The translations under genes were made by a program, and so were the position numbers. Under the pieces are notes generated by a model. The model searched no databases. It was not told the DNA's origin and was given only the letters and a program-made list of their open reading frames with translations. A stretch of 64,000 nucleotides of DNA from an uncultured Kiritimatiellota bacterium (GTDB taxonomy: Bacteria > Verrucomicrobiota > Kiritimatiellia > RFP12 > DVOR01). This document shows positions 53,849 through 64,000 of this stretch, piece after piece. Position 1 is the stretch's first letter; the number at the start of each line of letters is the position of its first letter. The DNA is taken from positions 186,001-250,000 of the forward strand of contig CALXMW010000002.1 of assembly GCA_944389585.1 (NCBI GenBank), given 5' to 3'.

Positions 53849-56800
53849 TCAGTAAAGGGGTTTGCCGAAGACGCAGAACTTGCGCAGGTGCAGGAAGGTC
53901 TTGTCCTTGGGATGGCAGACGACGCGGACGTATTTGGCGCGCGCGGCGGGGAAGGTGAGGCGGTATTCGCCCTGGCGCTTGTCCGAGGCCGCCACCCGCC
54001 GCCACGCCTTGCCGTCCTCGCTCACCTCCACGACGAAGGGCACAAGGCGCCAGTCGTTCTGGTCGCCGCGGTTCTGGAGGTAGACGCCGGTGACCTCGCT
54101 CATGCCGGGGAGGACGACCTCGGCCCAGGGCTCGCGCTCCTGCGCGGTGTGGAAGGGGGCGACGGCGGAAAGGCCGTCAATCGCGGCGCGGTAGGCGTCG
54201 GGGCGGTCCCAATTGCTGGTGGAGGAGAGACGCAGGAGGCCCTTCGCGGAGAGCAGCTGCCCCTCCAGGCCGAAGTCCAGCCACGCGCGGCTCGTCGGGG
54301 CCAGGCGGTCCTGCAGGTCGCACAGCGCCTGGAAGGCCTGGAGGTTGCCGGCCTGCGAGGCGGCGCGGATGCCCTCGCGGACGTACTTGGCCAGGGCGCC
54401 GCCGTCGCCGTCGCGGCTGAGGAGGGCCTCGACGGCGGCGACGTAGCGCGGGGCCAGGGCGGGATCCTTGAGAAAGCGGCCGCCGCCCCAGCGCATGAGC
54501 GCGCCGAAGGCGTCGGGCGTGCCGGCCTGGGCGCCGAGCGCGGCGCGGAAGAGCGCCAGGAGCGTCTTGGCGTCGCCGCCGGCGGCCTTGGCCTGGGCAT
54601 CGAGGAGCGCGCCGTAGTTGCAGAACTCGGCGGTCTGCTGGGGCCCCTGGCGGATAACGCCGCTCCAGGCCACGAGGGCCTCGCGCGCGGCGGCGTCGCC
54701 ACCGGCGGCCTGAAGGCGGGGCAGGACGTCCGCCAAGAGGAAGTCCCACGCCGGCTCCACGTGGTCGCGCAGGCCCTGGGCGGCGCGGTCGCCGAGGGCG
54801 CGCCAATCGGCGGCGGGGGCCTCGCGGGCGCGGAGCCAGGCGGCCCAGTCGCGCCAAAGGGCCAGGTTCTGGGGGCAGGCCTCGGCGGCGCGGGCGTAGA
54901 GGGCCTCGACGGCGGGGTCGGCCTGTTCGACGGCGAGGGCCGTGAACTCGAGGCCGCGGCCGCCGTTGTAGTTGAAGTAGCGCAGCTCGAAGGGGTGGCG
55001 GCCCTTGGCGAGGGTGGCCTTGTGGGTGGAGCCCTCGAGGCCGTGGAGGCCGTCCTTGCCGGCGACGCGCTTGCCGTCGAGCCACAGCCCGGCGCCGTCG
55101 TCGCTGCGGACGGTGAGGGCGGCCTCTAGGTCGCGCCCGGCCTCCAGGTAGCCCGTCCAGACGAGGAGGACGTGGTCCTTGCGCCCGGCCTGGTCGAGGT
55201 CAAGCGCGTCGAGGCCCTGCCAGGAGCCGATGTGCTTGAGCTTGGCCGGGTCCGCGGGCAGCTTGGCGCCGCCCCATTCGTAGGCGTCGCAGGCCATCAG
55301 GGAACGGCGCGGGGCGGGGAAGCGCCGGGCGCGCTCGGCGCGGGCCTCCCAGAGCAGGCGGTAGGACTCGGCCAGGCCCGGGCGGGCGAAGGCATCGGCG
55401 AAGAGCTCGTGGTAGGAATACTTCCACACGCCCGAGAGGGGCGCGAAGTGCGAGCCGGTGTAGGGCGAGACGCTGTAGCAGAGCGTCCAGCGGCCCTGGG
55501 TGGGCGACCAGACGAGGTAGGCGCAGTGCGCCGGCTGCCCGCCGGTGGTCGAGGGTAGGCCGTGCGTCTTGGCCGCGGCCGAGCCGTAGTAGCTCAGGCC
55601 GCCGCAGACGGCGCCGACCTTGCGCGAGGCCTCGTGGCGCAGGTAGGCATGCTCCCAGGGCCTGTAGTAGTCGCTGCCGTGGATGGAATCGCCAAAGAAG
55701 TTGTTCAGGCGGTAAGGCGCGGCCCAGCAGACGCCGCCGTACTGGCGCGGCGGGACGTTGTGCTCGGCGGCGATCCAACGGGCGTTGGCCGCGTCGCACT
55801 GCGCGGGGATGAGGGTGTAGCGCATCTGGTCGCAGCGCATGGCGTCGGCCCCGCGGCGCAGGAACCCCTCCTCGCGCAGGGCCATCATCTCCTGGAAGAG
55901 CAGGACGGCCTCGGTGGGGTCGGCCCCGGCGTTGAGCGCCGCCGCCGCGGCCCAGCGCTTGAGCGTGGGCGAGGCGTAGACCTCGGGGCACAGCCAGCAG
56001 ATCTGGTCGAGCGCCTTGAGCGAGGCGCCCCAATCGGCCAGCGGGTCGCCCGAGCCCAGGAAGTCGGCCAGCCAGGCGTCGTCGGCCGCCAGCTTGGCCA
56101 GGAAGGCCGCCCCGCCCTTCCGGGCGCGGATCGCCTCGAGGGCGGCCTCGGGCACGGCCAGCCCCAGGAAGGGGGCCCAGGCGCCGGGCGTGGCGGCCTC
56201 GACGGCCTCGCCCCCGGCGGCGGGGCGCTCGGGGAGGATGCGGCGCAGGGCCAGCGTGCCCCACTCCTGGGCGGGCTTGTCGAAGGAGACGGCCAGCGCG
56301 AGCGTCGCGTCGCCGCCGGCGTAGTCGAAGGGCACCGCGAGGCTCGCGCCGGGGGCGATCGGGGCCGCCGCGCCGAAGCGCCTGCCGCCCACCTTGAGCC
56401 CCTCGAAGGTCATCGTGCCCTGGCCCTTGCCGCGCTTGAGCGTCAGCTCATAGCGCCCCGGGCCGCGGAGGATCTTGCGCACGCCGATGGCGACGGGCCA
56501 CACCTGGCGCCCGGCGCGCACGTCCTTGGGCCGCCAGCCGTAGGGCACGGCCACGGGCGCCTGGCCGCGCAGGCAGAGCAACCCCTGCGCCGCGACGCCG
56601 AAGTGCGTGCCCGCGTCCACCGCCAGCACCTCCTTGAGCAAGGCGTCGAGCTCGGCCTTCCGGGCCTGGTCGCCCTTGTAAAGCACATAGCGCAGGAGCA
56701 TCAGGCCCTGGCGCTGGTTGGCCGAGAGGTGGCCCTGCGGCTTGGCCTCGAGGCCGCGGATGTAGGCCTCGCCGCCCTGGAAATCCTTGTTCTTGGCGAA

Positions 56801-57370
56801 GCCCTGCACCTTGTAGCAGGCGTCGTTGGCGGGGTCGAACTCGAAGGCGAAGCGCCAGCCGGTCTTGTCCTGCGGATCGAGCGCCGCGAGTTTGTCCCAC
56901 AGGGGCTTGCACTTCTCCTTCGCGGTTCGGGCGCCGAGCTCGGCCACGACGCGCGCCAGGGCCGCGCCGACGGCCTCGGCGTCGCCCCCGGCCAGGGCGG
57001 CGCGGGCGGCGGCCTCTCGGGCGCGGCCCTCGGCCAGGAGCCCCTCGAGCGCCGCCGGGTCGCGGACGCCCTCGCGCAGGAGCAGGCACGCGCCATCCGC
57101 CCCGAAGTAGGCGAAGGCCGGGTAGGCGCGCGGCTCCAGGCGGATGGCCTGCTGGGCCTTCCAGGCGGCCTGCACCGCCGCGTCCACCTTCTCGGGCTGG
57201 TCGACGGTGGCCAGGCGCACGCCCGCGCGCCGGGCAAAGCCCGCCTCGTCCCACGCGGCGCGCACGGTGGCGCTGGCCTCGTCCCAATCGCTCCCCACAT
57301 AGAGCACGGCCTGTTGGGCCCAGGCCCACGCGGCGCACGCCGCCGCAACCAAAAAGAGCGCTTTCCTCAT
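53849..57370 (-). CDS. Large secreted protein: Trx-like, transglutaminase-like, PA14 and discoidin-like domains
   Basis: A 1173-residue exported protein with an 18-residue signal peptide. Residues 20-110 look like a degenerate thioredoxin fold ([17 protein letters not shown] in part, RAYPAFAYF). A central region at about 520-670 has [20 protein letters not shown] and [11 protein letters not shown], a cysteine-then-histidine arrangement typical of transglutaminase/papain-like folds. Residues about 735-830 form a PA14-like domain ([30 protein letters not shown]). The C-terminal 130 residues ([13 protein letters not shown] to [12 protein letters not shown], in part) resemble a discoidin carbohydrate-binding domain. 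It lies between a TonB-like gene and guaA with gaps of 13 and 11 bases. Role unknown; surface glycan or protein processing is a guess. Confidence 0.72.
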   Translation of the reverse strand: MRKALFLVAAACAAWAWAQQAVLYVGSDWDEASATVRAAWDEAGFARRAGVRLATVDQPEKVDAAVQAAWKAQQAIRLEPRAYPAFAYFGADGACLLLREGVRDPAALEGLLAEGRAREAAARAALAGGDAEAVGAALARVVAELGARTAKEKCKPLWDKLAALDPQDKTGWRFAFEFDPANDACYKVQGFAKNKDFQGGEAYIRGLEAKPQGHLSANQRQGLMLLRYVLYKGDQARKAELDALLKEVLAVDAGTHFGVAAQGLLCLRGQAPVAVPYGWRPKDVRAGRQVWPVAIGVRKILRGPGRYELTLKRGKGQGTMTFEGLKVGGRRFGAAAPIAPGASLAVPFDYAGGDATLALAVSFDKPAQEWGTLALRRILPERPAAGGEAVEAATPGAWAPFLGLAVPEAALEAIRARKGGAAFLAKLAADDAWLADFLGSGDPLADWGASLKALDQICWLCPEVYASPTLKRWAAAAALNAGADPTEAVLLFQEMMALREEGFLRRGADAMRCDQMRYTLIPAQCDAANARWIAAEHNVPPRQYGGVCWAAPYRLNNFFGDSIHGSDYYRPWEHAYLRHEASRKVGAVCGGLSYYGSAAAKTHGLPSTTGGQPAHCAYLVWSPTQGRWTLCYSVSPYTGSHFAPLSGVWKYSYHELFADAFARPGLAESYRLLWEARAERARRFPAPRRSLMACDAYEWGGAKLPADPAKLKHIGSWQGLDALDLDQAGRKDHVLLVWTGYLEAGRDLEAALTVRSDDGAGLWLDGKRVAGKDGLHGLEGSTHKATLAKGRHPFELRYFNYNGGRGLEFTALAVEQADPAVEALYARAAEACPQNLALWRDWAAWLRAREAPAADWRALGDRAAQGLRDHVEPAWDFLLADVLPRLQAAGGDAAAREALVAWSGVIRQGPQQTAEFCNYGALLDAQAKAAGGDAKTLLALFRAALGAQAGTPDAFGALMRWGGGRFLKDPALAPRYVAAVEALLSRDGDGGALAKYVREGIRAASQAGNLQAFQALCDLQDRLAPTSRAWLDFGLEGQLLSAKGLLRLSSTSNWDRPDAYRAAIDGLSAVAPFHTAQEREPWAEVVLPGMSEVTGVYLQNRGDQNDWRLVPFVVEVSEDGKAWRRVAASDKRQGEYRLTFPAARAKYVRVVCHPKDKTFLHLRKFCVFGKPLY

Positions 57371-57383
57371 CCTTTTGCCTCTC

Positions 57384-58178
57384 TTATTCCACGTCCACGC
57401 GGATGGTTACGGACGTGTACGCTTCCAAAAACGATTCCGGCAGCGCCGCGATGCGGCGCACCTGCCTGCACGCGGCCAGCACCTGCGCGTCGAACGCCCT
57501 GTCGCCGCTCGATTCCGCCACCGTGATGCCCTTGACCGCGCCGCCGCCGGCCAGCGACACGCGCAGCTTGGGCGCCCTGCCCGTGGGCGAGGCCTCGAGC
57601 GTGCCCTCGCAGGCCTCCCGGAAGGCCCGGGCGATGACGCCGTAACAGCGCGAGGCCTCGTTCGGCGGCACTTGGTTCACGTTGCCGGGGCGCGCGCCGG
57701 CGGCGAGGAGGCGGCGGATTTCGGCCTCGGAGAGTTTCTTGGCGGTCGCGGCCTTTGTCTTGTCTTTTTTGCCGGAGGTCACGGGGCCGACGCGCTTGCC
57801 GATTTTGATTTCCTTGGCGGAGACCGCCTTCCACTTCGGCTTTTCGGGCGCGGCCTTGGGCGCTTGCGGCTTGGGCGCGGGTTGGGGTTCGGGTTTGGGG
57901 GCCGGCGCGGGCTCCGGGTCGGGGGCGGGGGGGGGCGGGGGGGGCGGCGGCGCGGGTTCGGGCTGGGGCTGGGGTTCGGGCTCGACGGCGTCGTTGGGGG
58001 TTTCGGCCAGGACGTCGGCGGCGTTTTCCTCGGTCACGACCACGAAGTCCATGGGGATGATTTCCTCGTCCGGGCGGGAGGAGAGGCAGCCGTTGAAGGA
58101 GACGGAGCCAAGGAGGGCGAAGATGACGGCGTTCGCCGTCACCGCGAAGCCGATGGTGCGCCCGCTGTGCCGTTCCAT
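57384..58178 (-). CDS. TonB/TolA-like energy-transducer protein
   Basis: A 264-residue protein with one N-terminal membrane helix (residues 8-28), a proline/glutamate/lysine-rich periplasmic spacer at about 65-115 with runs of proline, and a C-terminal TonB_C/TolA-like domain (residues 185-264: RVSLAGGGAVKGITVAESSGD in part, FLEAYTSVTIRVDVE). The SS(G/R)DRAFDAQVLAACRQV segment, in part, matches AgmX/TonB C-terminal domains. It would couple the proton-driven inner-membrane motor to outer-membrane proteins; exbB and exbD are not nearby. A TGGTATAAT promoter ends 7 bases before the ATG, so the message appears leaderless. Confidence 0.82.
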   Translation of the reverse strand: MERHSGRTIGFAVTANAVIFALLGSVSFNGCLSSRPDEEIIPMDFVVVTEENAADVLAETPNDAVEPEPQPQPEPAPPPPPPPPAPDPEPAPAPKPEPQPAPKPQAPKAAPEKPKWKAVSAKEIKIGKRVGPVTSGKKDKTKAATAKKLSEAEIRRLLAAGARPGNVNQVPPNEASRCYGVIARAFREACEGTLEASPTGRAPKLRVSLAGGGAVKGITVAESSGDRAFDAQVLAACRQVRRIAALPESFLEAYTSVTIRVDVE

Positions 58179-58184
58179 GCCAAT

Positions 58185-58190
58185 ATTATA
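58185..58190 (-). promoter_or_regulatory. Extended -10 promoter with leaderless start for the TonB-like operon
   Basis: Minus strand TGGTATAAT, with TATAAT at 58190-58185. The expected transcript start falls on or next to the A of the ATG at 58178. Confidence 0.55.
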
Positions 58191-58216
58191 CCAAAGGCGC
58201 CTGCGGGGCGGGAATG

Positions 58217-58246
58217 AAAAGGCCCCGGCGGGGGCCGGGGCTTTTT
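58217..58246. terminator. Bidirectional-type terminator hairpin
   Basis: AAAAGGCCCCGGC pairs with GCCGGGGCTTTTT around a short loop. It ends the arg/thioredoxin operon on the minus strand just below 58265 and insulates the TonB-like promoter. Confidence 0.85.
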
Positions 58247-58264
58247 GGGGGAGGCAGGGGGGGC

Positions 58265-58936
58265 TCACTTGGCCTGGGCGGCGTCGCGGGCTTTGGCCTT
58301 GAGGGCGTCGAGCTTGGCCTGGGCGGCGTCGAAGGTGGTCTGGAAGGCCTGGGCTTCCTTTTGGAGCTTGGCCTGCCAGGCCTCGACCTTCTTCTCGAGG
58401 TCGGCGAGCTCGGCCTGGGCGGCCTTGTAGGCGGCGAGGTCGTCGGCGGAGAGGAGTTTTTCGATGTCTTGGGCGAGGAGGACGTCCTTGACCTGGTCGA
58501 TGAAGGCCTGGGCGGTGATGTCGCTGTCGGCGCCGAGCTGGCCGAGCTGCGTGCCGTCGGGGGCGAGGATGACGTAGGTGGGGAAGCCGCCGATGCCGTA
58601 TTGCTCGGCGAGCTTGTCGTTCTGGGCCTTGAGCTCGGGGGGCTGCGCCTTGCCGCGGGGGAAGTCGACGTAGAGGAGGGCGAGGTTGCCCTTGGCGTAG
58701 TCGGCCCACTCGGGGGTGGAGAAGACCTTGCCGTCCATGAGCTTGCACCAGCCGCACCAGTCCGAGCCGGTGAACTGGATGAAGAGGGGCTTGCCGGAGG
58801 TCTTGGAGAGTTCCTGGGCGGCGGGGGCGTCGCTGGTCCATTTGCCGAGCTCGGCGCCGGTTTCGGCGACGTCGGCGGCGAGGCAGGCGCCGGCGAGGAG
58901 GGCGGCGGCGGCCAGGAGGGTGTTGCGCAGGGTCAT
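58265..58936 (-). CDS. Exported thioredoxin-family protein with coiled-coil tail
   Basis: A 223-residue protein with a signal peptide ending near ACLA (residue 20). The thioredoxin fold has FTGSDWCGWCKLMDGKVF (active CxxC as CGWC, near residues 60-64) and GGFPTYVILAPDG with the cis-proline near 118. Residues 150-223 are a charged coiled coil rich in Ala, Lys and Glu (ELADLEKKVEAWQAKLQKEA in part). It probably reduces or isomerises disulfides in the periplasm. It follows argD by 34 bases and ends at a terminator. Confidence 0.85.
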   Translation of the reverse strand: MTLRNTLLAAAALLAGACLAADVAETGAELGKWTSDAPAAQELSKTSGKPLFIQFTGSDWCGWCKLMDGKVFSTPEWADYAKGNLALLYVDFPRGKAQPPELKAQNDKLAEQYGIGGFPTYVILAPDGTQLGQLGADSDITAQAFIDQVKDVLLAQDIEKLLSADDLAAYKAAQAELADLEKKVEAWQAKLQKEAQAFQTTFDAAQAKLDALKAKARDAAQAK

Positions 58937-58970
58937 GGCGGGGTTCCTTTCGTGTCGTTGCGGGGGCGGC

Positions 58971-60162
<1,192 letters not shown>

Positions 60163-60170
<8 letters not shown>

Positions 60171-61056
60171 CGGCTTTGATCTCCGTTCCTACGCCTTGTT
60201 TGGTGAAGATTTCCAGCAGCAGGGAATGGGGCATCCGGCCGTCCACCAGGTGCACGCGCTGCACGCCGGCGGCGATGGCCTCGACGCAGCTGTCCACCTT
60301 GGGGATCATCCCGCCGCTGATGACGCCCTCCTCCTTCAGCTTGGCGACGTTGCCGACGCGCAGCGTGGAGATGAGCGTGGTGGGATCCGACACATCCCGC
60401 AGCAGGCCGGGGACGTCGGAGATGAACACGAGCTTGCGCACGCGCAGGGCCTTGGCGATGGCCACGGCCGCGACGTCCGCGTTCACGTTGTAAAGCTTGC
60501 CGTCCTCCTCGCCCTGCCCGAGGGGGGTGATGACGGGGATGACCCCCGCGTCGGCCATGTCGATGATGGACTGGGCCTTGACGCGCGTGGGCTCGCCCAC
60601 GTAGCCCCAGTCGAGCGTCTCGCCCGTCTCCGGGTCCACCCCCGTCTCCTTGCGCACGGTGAGGATCCAATCGCCGTGCAGCGGGCGCGCCAGCACGTGG
60701 AAGTTGTCGTTCAGCAGCCTGAGGATGTTGGCGTTCACCTGGCGCTTGAGCACCTCCTCGACCACCTCCACCGTCCGCTCGTCCGTCACCCGCAGCCCGC
60801 GCACGAAGTTCGGCGCGATGCCCGCCCCGGCCATGGCCCGGCTGATGGCCTTGCCGCCGCCGTGCACCACGATGGCCTTGATGCCCACCGTGCGCATGAA
60901 GGCCACGTCGCTCATCAGCCGGCGCAGGTTCTCGGGCGATTCCATCACGCTGCCGCCCACCTTCACGACCACCGCGCTGCCGCGGAAGTCCTGGATGTAA
61001 GGCACCGCCTCGATGAGGACGTTCGCCTTCTCGATGCACTGCTCGACGGTGGTCAT
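60163..61056 (-). CDS. argB: Acetylglutamate kinase
   Basis: A 297-residue amino-acid kinase for arginine synthesis. VVVKVGGSVM near 27-36, VVHGGGKAIS near 62-71, the NVNADVAAVAIAKAL segment near 212 and FISDVPGLLRD near 231 are the ATP and N-acetylglutamate sites. MIPKVDSCVEAIAAGVQRVHLVDGR in part near 262 is the C-terminal signature of the arginine-sensitive type. Start 61056 overlaps the argJ stop as ATGA. Confidence 0.95.
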
Positions 61057-62273
61057 GTGGTGTACTCCGCGTTGATCCTCACGTAGTCGAAGGTCAGGTC
61101 GCACGTGAAGAGCGTCTCCTCGCCCTCGCCCAGCCCCAGCTCCACGCCCACCTCGAAGGCGCGCGCCCCCATCCGCCCGGAAAGCTCCGCCAGCGTCGCC
61201 TCGTCGGCCACGCGCCCGCGGTCATACGCGCACACCCCGTCATACGAAACGCGCACCCGCGCCGGGTCCACCTCCGCCCCCGAATACCCCGCCGCGCACA
61301 GCACGCGCCCCCAGTTCGGGTCCCGCCCGAACCACGAGGTCTTCACCAACGGCGAGCGCGCGATCGCCCGCGCCACCAAATGCGCGTCGTGCGGCGTCTC
61401 CGCCCCCGTGACGCGGACGGTGACGAACTTGCTCACGCCCTCGCCGTCCATCACGATCGCCTTGGCCAGGGCCCGGCACAGCGCCTTCAGCGCCTCCAGG
61501 AAGACCCCCGCCTGCGGGTGCGCCGCGCACAGCGGGGCGTTCCCCGCCGCGCCGTTGGCCAGGCACAGGAGCGTGTCGTTGGTCGACTCGTCGCCGTCCA
61601 CCACCACGCGGTTGAAGCTCTCGTCGGCCGCCTCCTTCAGCGCCGCCTGCAGCCACGCCGGGTCGACGGCCGCGTCGGTGGTGACGAAGGCGAGCATCGT
61701 GGCCATCTTGGGCTCGATCATCCCCGCGCCCTTGCACATCCCGCCCAGGGTGACGGCCCGGCCGTCGATCGTGCAGCGGACGGCGCCGTGCTTGGGCCGC
61801 GTGTCGGTGGTCATGATGGCGCGCGCGGCCGTCTCGTCCGCCGCCGCCCCGCGCGCCAGGGCTTGGGCGGCCCGGGCGATGCCGGCCGTGACGCGCCCCA
61901 CGGGCAACGGCGCGCCGATGACGCCGGTGCTGGCCACCAACGCGGCGCCCTCGGGCAGGCCCAGGGCCTCCTCGGCGGCGCGGGCCATGGCCTGGGCCGC
62001 CGCGTCGCCGTCGGGGCCGGTGCAGGCGTTGGCGCAGCCGGTGTTCACGGCCACGCACTGCGCGGCGGGGGCCTGCGCCAGGCGGGCGCGGTCAAAGCGC
62101 ACCGGCGCGGCGCAGACCAGGTTGGTCGTGAAGACGCCCGCCGCCGCGCAGGGCCGGTCGGAGGCCACCACGGCCACGTCCAGCCGCTTGGCATACTTCA
62201 CCCCGGCCTCCACGCCCATGGCGCGGAAGCCTGTCGCGGAGGTCACGCCTCCCGTTGGGTCAAACCCGCTCAT
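61053..62273 (-). CDS. argJ: Bifunctional ornithine acetyltransferase/N-acetylglutamate synthase
   Basis: A 406-residue self-cleaving enzyme that recycles the acetyl group from N-acetylornithine to glutamate. GVFTTNLVCAAPV near 46, NTGCANACTG near 73, STGVIGAPLP near 110, the autocleavage site CKGAGMIEPKMATML near 178-192 (cut before the threonine) and WGRVLCAAGYSGAEVDP near 322 are all present. The ATG at 62273 has AGGA 7 bases upstream and is preferred to the TTG at 62291. Minus-strand TGCTACACT at 62307-62302 is a plausible -10 for the arg operon. Confidence 0.93.
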   Translation of the reverse strand: MSGFDPTGGVTSATGFRAMGVEAGVKYAKRLDVAVVASDRPCAAAGVFTTNLVCAAPVRFDRARLAQAPAAQCVAVNTGCANACTGPDGDAAAQAMARAAEEALGLPEGAALVASTGVIGAPLPVGRVTAGIARAAQALARGAAADETAARAIMTTDTRPKHGAVRCTIDGRAVTLGGMCKGAGMIEPKMATMLAFVTTDAAVDPAWLQAALKEAADESFNRVVVDGDESTNDTLLCLANGAAGNAPLCAAHPQAGVFLEALKALCRALAKAIVMDGEGVSKFVTVRVTGAETPHDAHLVARAIARSPLVKTSWFGRDPNWGRVLCAAGYSGAEVDPARVRVSYDGVCAYDRGRVADEATLAELSGRMGARAFEVGVELGLGEGEETLFTCDLTFDYVRINAEYTT

Positions 62274-62301
62274 ACTCAAATCCTCGATCAATGGAAGGCA
62301 C

Positions 62302-62307
62302 AGTGTA
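62302..62307 (-). promoter_or_regulatory. Extended -10 promoter of the arg operon
   Basis: Minus strand TGCTACACT about 30 bases before argJ. No arginine-repressor box is evident. Confidence 0.4.
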
Positions 62308-62328
62308 GCACATCCCCGCGCCGTTGTC

Positions 62329-63852
62329 TCACGCCCGCCCCAACAGCCGCCGCGCCAGGCAGAGCGCGCGCAGCGCCGTCAGGAAGCCGAAGGGGAAGCG
62401 CTGCCCCACGCAGAGCGTGCACGTGCCGCCGGCAAAGCCGTGATCGCGGTATTTCCGCGACAGGTAGTCGCGCGTGGCCAGGAAGCGCGCGCACCGCGCG
62501 TCGCCGCGGCTCCAATGGCGCGCCCGCAGGGGCAGCAGGCGCGCCAGGTGGCCCGTGCGCAGGATGAACTGGAAGCAGAAGTCCTCGGCGTAGAGATCCC
62601 ACGCGCACCGCGGGTCGAAGCGCAGCCCCAGCCGCCGGAAGAGGTCGGCGTGGACGAAGAAGCCGCAGCAGTCGAAGTTCTCCACCATGTCCCCCAACAG
62701 CCGCCCCACCCAGCGCCAGGCGCCCACCGTGCGCAGGCCGCTCCCGTCGCGGGCGCAATCCTGCACCCGCCCGAAGGGCAGGATCAGCGCCTCGCCCACG
62801 AAGCGCGTGCCGATCAGCCCCAGCGGGAACCACGTGGGGCGCGTGCGCAGCAACGGCCGCGGGTCCTCCAAGACCTCGAAGTCCTCATGCGCGAAGAGGA
62901 TCCACTCCGTGTCCGCCGGCATCGTCTCGACGAAGGCGTTGTAGCGCTCGGGGATGGGCACGTTCCGCGCCGCGTTGTCGAAGGCCACGAAGCGCGCCCC
63001 GCGCAGGTGCGGGTTCTCCCGCACGCACCGGCGGTGGCACGCGGCGTCGCGCACCGCGCTCACCACCGTCAGGCGCGGCGTGGGCGAGAGCGCCGCCCGG
63101 AGCGTCTGGGCGCGGTGGGCGCCCATCGGCGCCAAGTCGTCGAAGAAGGGCAGGTGCCCCTCGAGCGTGTCCTGCGAGAAGCGCGCCGCCGCCGCCGCCG
63201 CCGGGAAGCGCAGCCACGGCAGCAGGCGCAGGGGCGAATAGACGCGATCCTCCGGCGGCGTCCGCCGCGCCCACGGCCGCCGCAGCCGCCACGCCCGCGC
63301 CGCCCAGCGGCAGACGCGCCGCGAGCGCAGGGAGAAGCCGCCGTTGAGCACCGTCAGCCCCAGCGCGTCGGCCACGCGCCCGCGCCAGCCGGGCCGCACG
63401 TTGGGCGCGCCCACGTAGTCGTAGCGCAGGAAGGCGTCCAGCTCGTCGCGCAACGGGAAGCCGTCGTCCTGGACGACGAGCACGCGCGGCGTGGCGAAGC
63501 GCGTGTGCAGGCGCGTGAGGCAATCGCGGCTCATCGAATCGACGTCCCCGGGGCGCAGGGTCGGCTCCACCTGCGTCTCCACCCCGGCCATCGGCGGCAC
63601 CAGGGCCGCGTCGTGCGTGACGACGACGGTGGGCAGGGCCCCGAGCACGGCCCACGACTGGCGGATGGCGTGCTCGAAGAGCGTGAAGTCCCCGTCCGCC
63701 GGGAAGGCGTAGATCAGGAGCGTCACCCCGGGGTGGCGGCACGGCGGCACCGGCGCGGCGCGGAGGGCGGGCAGGCGCGCCCGCGCCCACTCGGCCAGCC
63801 ACTCGCGCGCCCATTGCCGCGGCACGGGGCGGGGCGTGAAGCGCCGCCTCAC
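62329..63852 (-). CDS. Two-domain glycosyltransferase (DUF5672-like plus GT2-like)
   Basis: A 507-residue cytoplasmic protein. The N-terminal half contains VLVVQDDGFPLRDELDAFLRYDYVGAP in part (QDDGFPL near 126) and VLNGGFSLRSRRV near 168, the pattern of DUF5672 proteins thought to be glycosyltransferases. The second half starts near 262 with LTVVSAVRDAACH and has NAARNVPIPERYNAFV and EWILFAHEDFEV, a GT-A fold with a DxD-like HED. Two transferase domains in one chain suggest it adds two residues to a surface glycan. The GTG start overlaps the prmC stop as GTGA. It is followed by the arg promoter region. Confidence 0.75.
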   Translation of the reverse strand: MRRRFTPRPVPRQWAREWLAEWARARLPALRAAPVPPCRHPGVTLLIYAFPADGDFTLFEHAIRQSWAVLGALPTVVVTHDAALVPPMAGVETQVEPTLRPGDVDSMSRDCLTRLHTRFATPRVLVVQDDGFPLRDELDAFLRYDYVGAPNVRPGWRGRVADALGLTVLNGGFSLRSRRVCRWAARAWRLRRPWARRTPPEDRVYSPLRLLPWLRFPAAAAAARFSQDTLEGHLPFFDDLAPMGAHRAQTLRAALSPTPRLTVVSAVRDAACHRRCVRENPHLRGARFVAFDNAARNVPIPERYNAFVETMPADTEWILFAHEDFEVLEDPRPLLRTRPTWFPLGLIGTRFVGEALILPFGRVQDCARDGSGLRTVGAWRWVGRLLGDMVENFDCCGFFVHADLFRRLGLRFDPRCAWDLYAEDFCFQFILRTGHLARLLPLRARHWSRGDARCARFLATRDYLSRKYRDHGFAGGTCTLCVGQRFPFGFLTALRALCLARRLLGRA

Positions 63853-64000
63853 GGCAGCGTCCCCCCGGCGTAGCGGTCAAGCCCGGCCAGATCCTTTTCC
63901 ACGCACACCTCGCCGTAGCCGGCGCGCTCGAGCAGGCGGCGCACGGAGAGGCCCTGGTCCTCGCCGATCTCCAGGAAGAGGCGCCCGCCCGGGCGCAGGG
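63849..64000 (-). CDS. prmC: PrmC release-factor glutamine methyltransferase, C-terminal fragment
   Basis: The last 50 residues of a minus-strand gene running off the window. GGRLFLEIGEDQG, then a helix and VEKDLAGLDRYAGG match the end of PrmC/HemK, which methylates the GGQ glutamine of peptide-chain release factors. The catalytic NPPY motif lies outside. The stop overlaps the GTG of the glycosyltransferase. Confidence 0.8.
   Translation of the reverse strand, partial: LRPGGRLFLEIGEDQGLSVRRLLERAGYGEVCVEKDLAGLDRYAGGTLP

Overview
The window (64 kb, very GC-rich, gene-dense, mostly minus-strand operons with 4-bp ATGA/GTGA stop-start overlaps) comes from a diderm anaerobe. The outer-membrane side is shown by Lnt, an Mla lipid transporter, a porin, a TonB-like protein and lipoproteins. 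Anaerobic life is suggested by a flavodiiron protein, L-aspartate oxidase and an oxygen-labile class I fumarase subunit. A protein ending in a PEP-CTERM sorting tail (VPEP, hydrophobic helix, RRR) together with this gene mix points to the PVC group, most likely Kiritimatiellota/Verrucomicrobiota. That placement is inference; there is no rRNA here.

Layout. 1-4.5 kb: housekeeping operon (MBL hydrolase, FAD oxidoreductase, 5-formyl-THF cyclo-ligase, proA, carboxynorspermidine dehydrogenase). 4.6-4.8 kb: tRNA-Val and tRNA-Gly. 4.9-9.7 kb: defence island made of an AIPR-family protein divergent from a three-gene DpnII-like restriction-modification operon. 9.7-19.8 kb: Lnt fused to a long TPR region, two GT-C-like membrane proteins, a PpiC lipoprotein and a degenerate polysaccharide deacetylase. 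19.8-23.6 kb: a structured RNA leader, a membrane protein, a UbiA-type polyprenyl-phosphate phosphoribosyltransferase and a HAD phosphatase-GtrA fusion, read here as a polyprenyl-phosphoryl-pentose pathway. 23.6-31.9 kb: 3D-domain lipoprotein, flavodiiron protein, an ISAs1 element with intact ends inserted into a secreted-protein gene, rdgB, gltX, and a second copy of the RNA leader in front of the PEP-CTERM gene. 31.9-40.3 kb: complete phosphate regulon pstSCAB-phoU-phoB-phoR with a Pho-box candidate and an adjacent porin. 40.5-46.3 kb: GspE-like ATPase, an inverted-repeat-flanked GxxExxY gene, glycosyltransferase, nadB and a fumarase alpha subunit. 46.4-50.2 kb: Mla operon with a W-rich repeat protein. 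50.3-58.2 kb: operon of TonB-like protein, a 1173-residue secreted protein, a GMP synthase lacking its amidotransferase active site, and an amino-acid ABC importer. 58.3-64 kb: arginine genes argJ-argB-argD with a thioredoxin-like protein, a two-domain glycosyltransferase and the end of prmC.

The strongest candidate for something undescribed is the pair of homologous structured RNA leaders at 19840-20009 and 30871-31040. They share long blocks of primary sequence, keep the same nested helices with changed base pairs, and each sits directly downstream of its own promoter. One heads the polyprenyl-phosphoribose operon, the other a PEP-CTERM surface protein. Other notable items are the GMP synthase with an internal deletion, the Lnt-TPR fusion, the AIPR/DpnII-like island with a 12-bp inverted repeat in its control region, and the repeat-flanked GxxExxY cassette.
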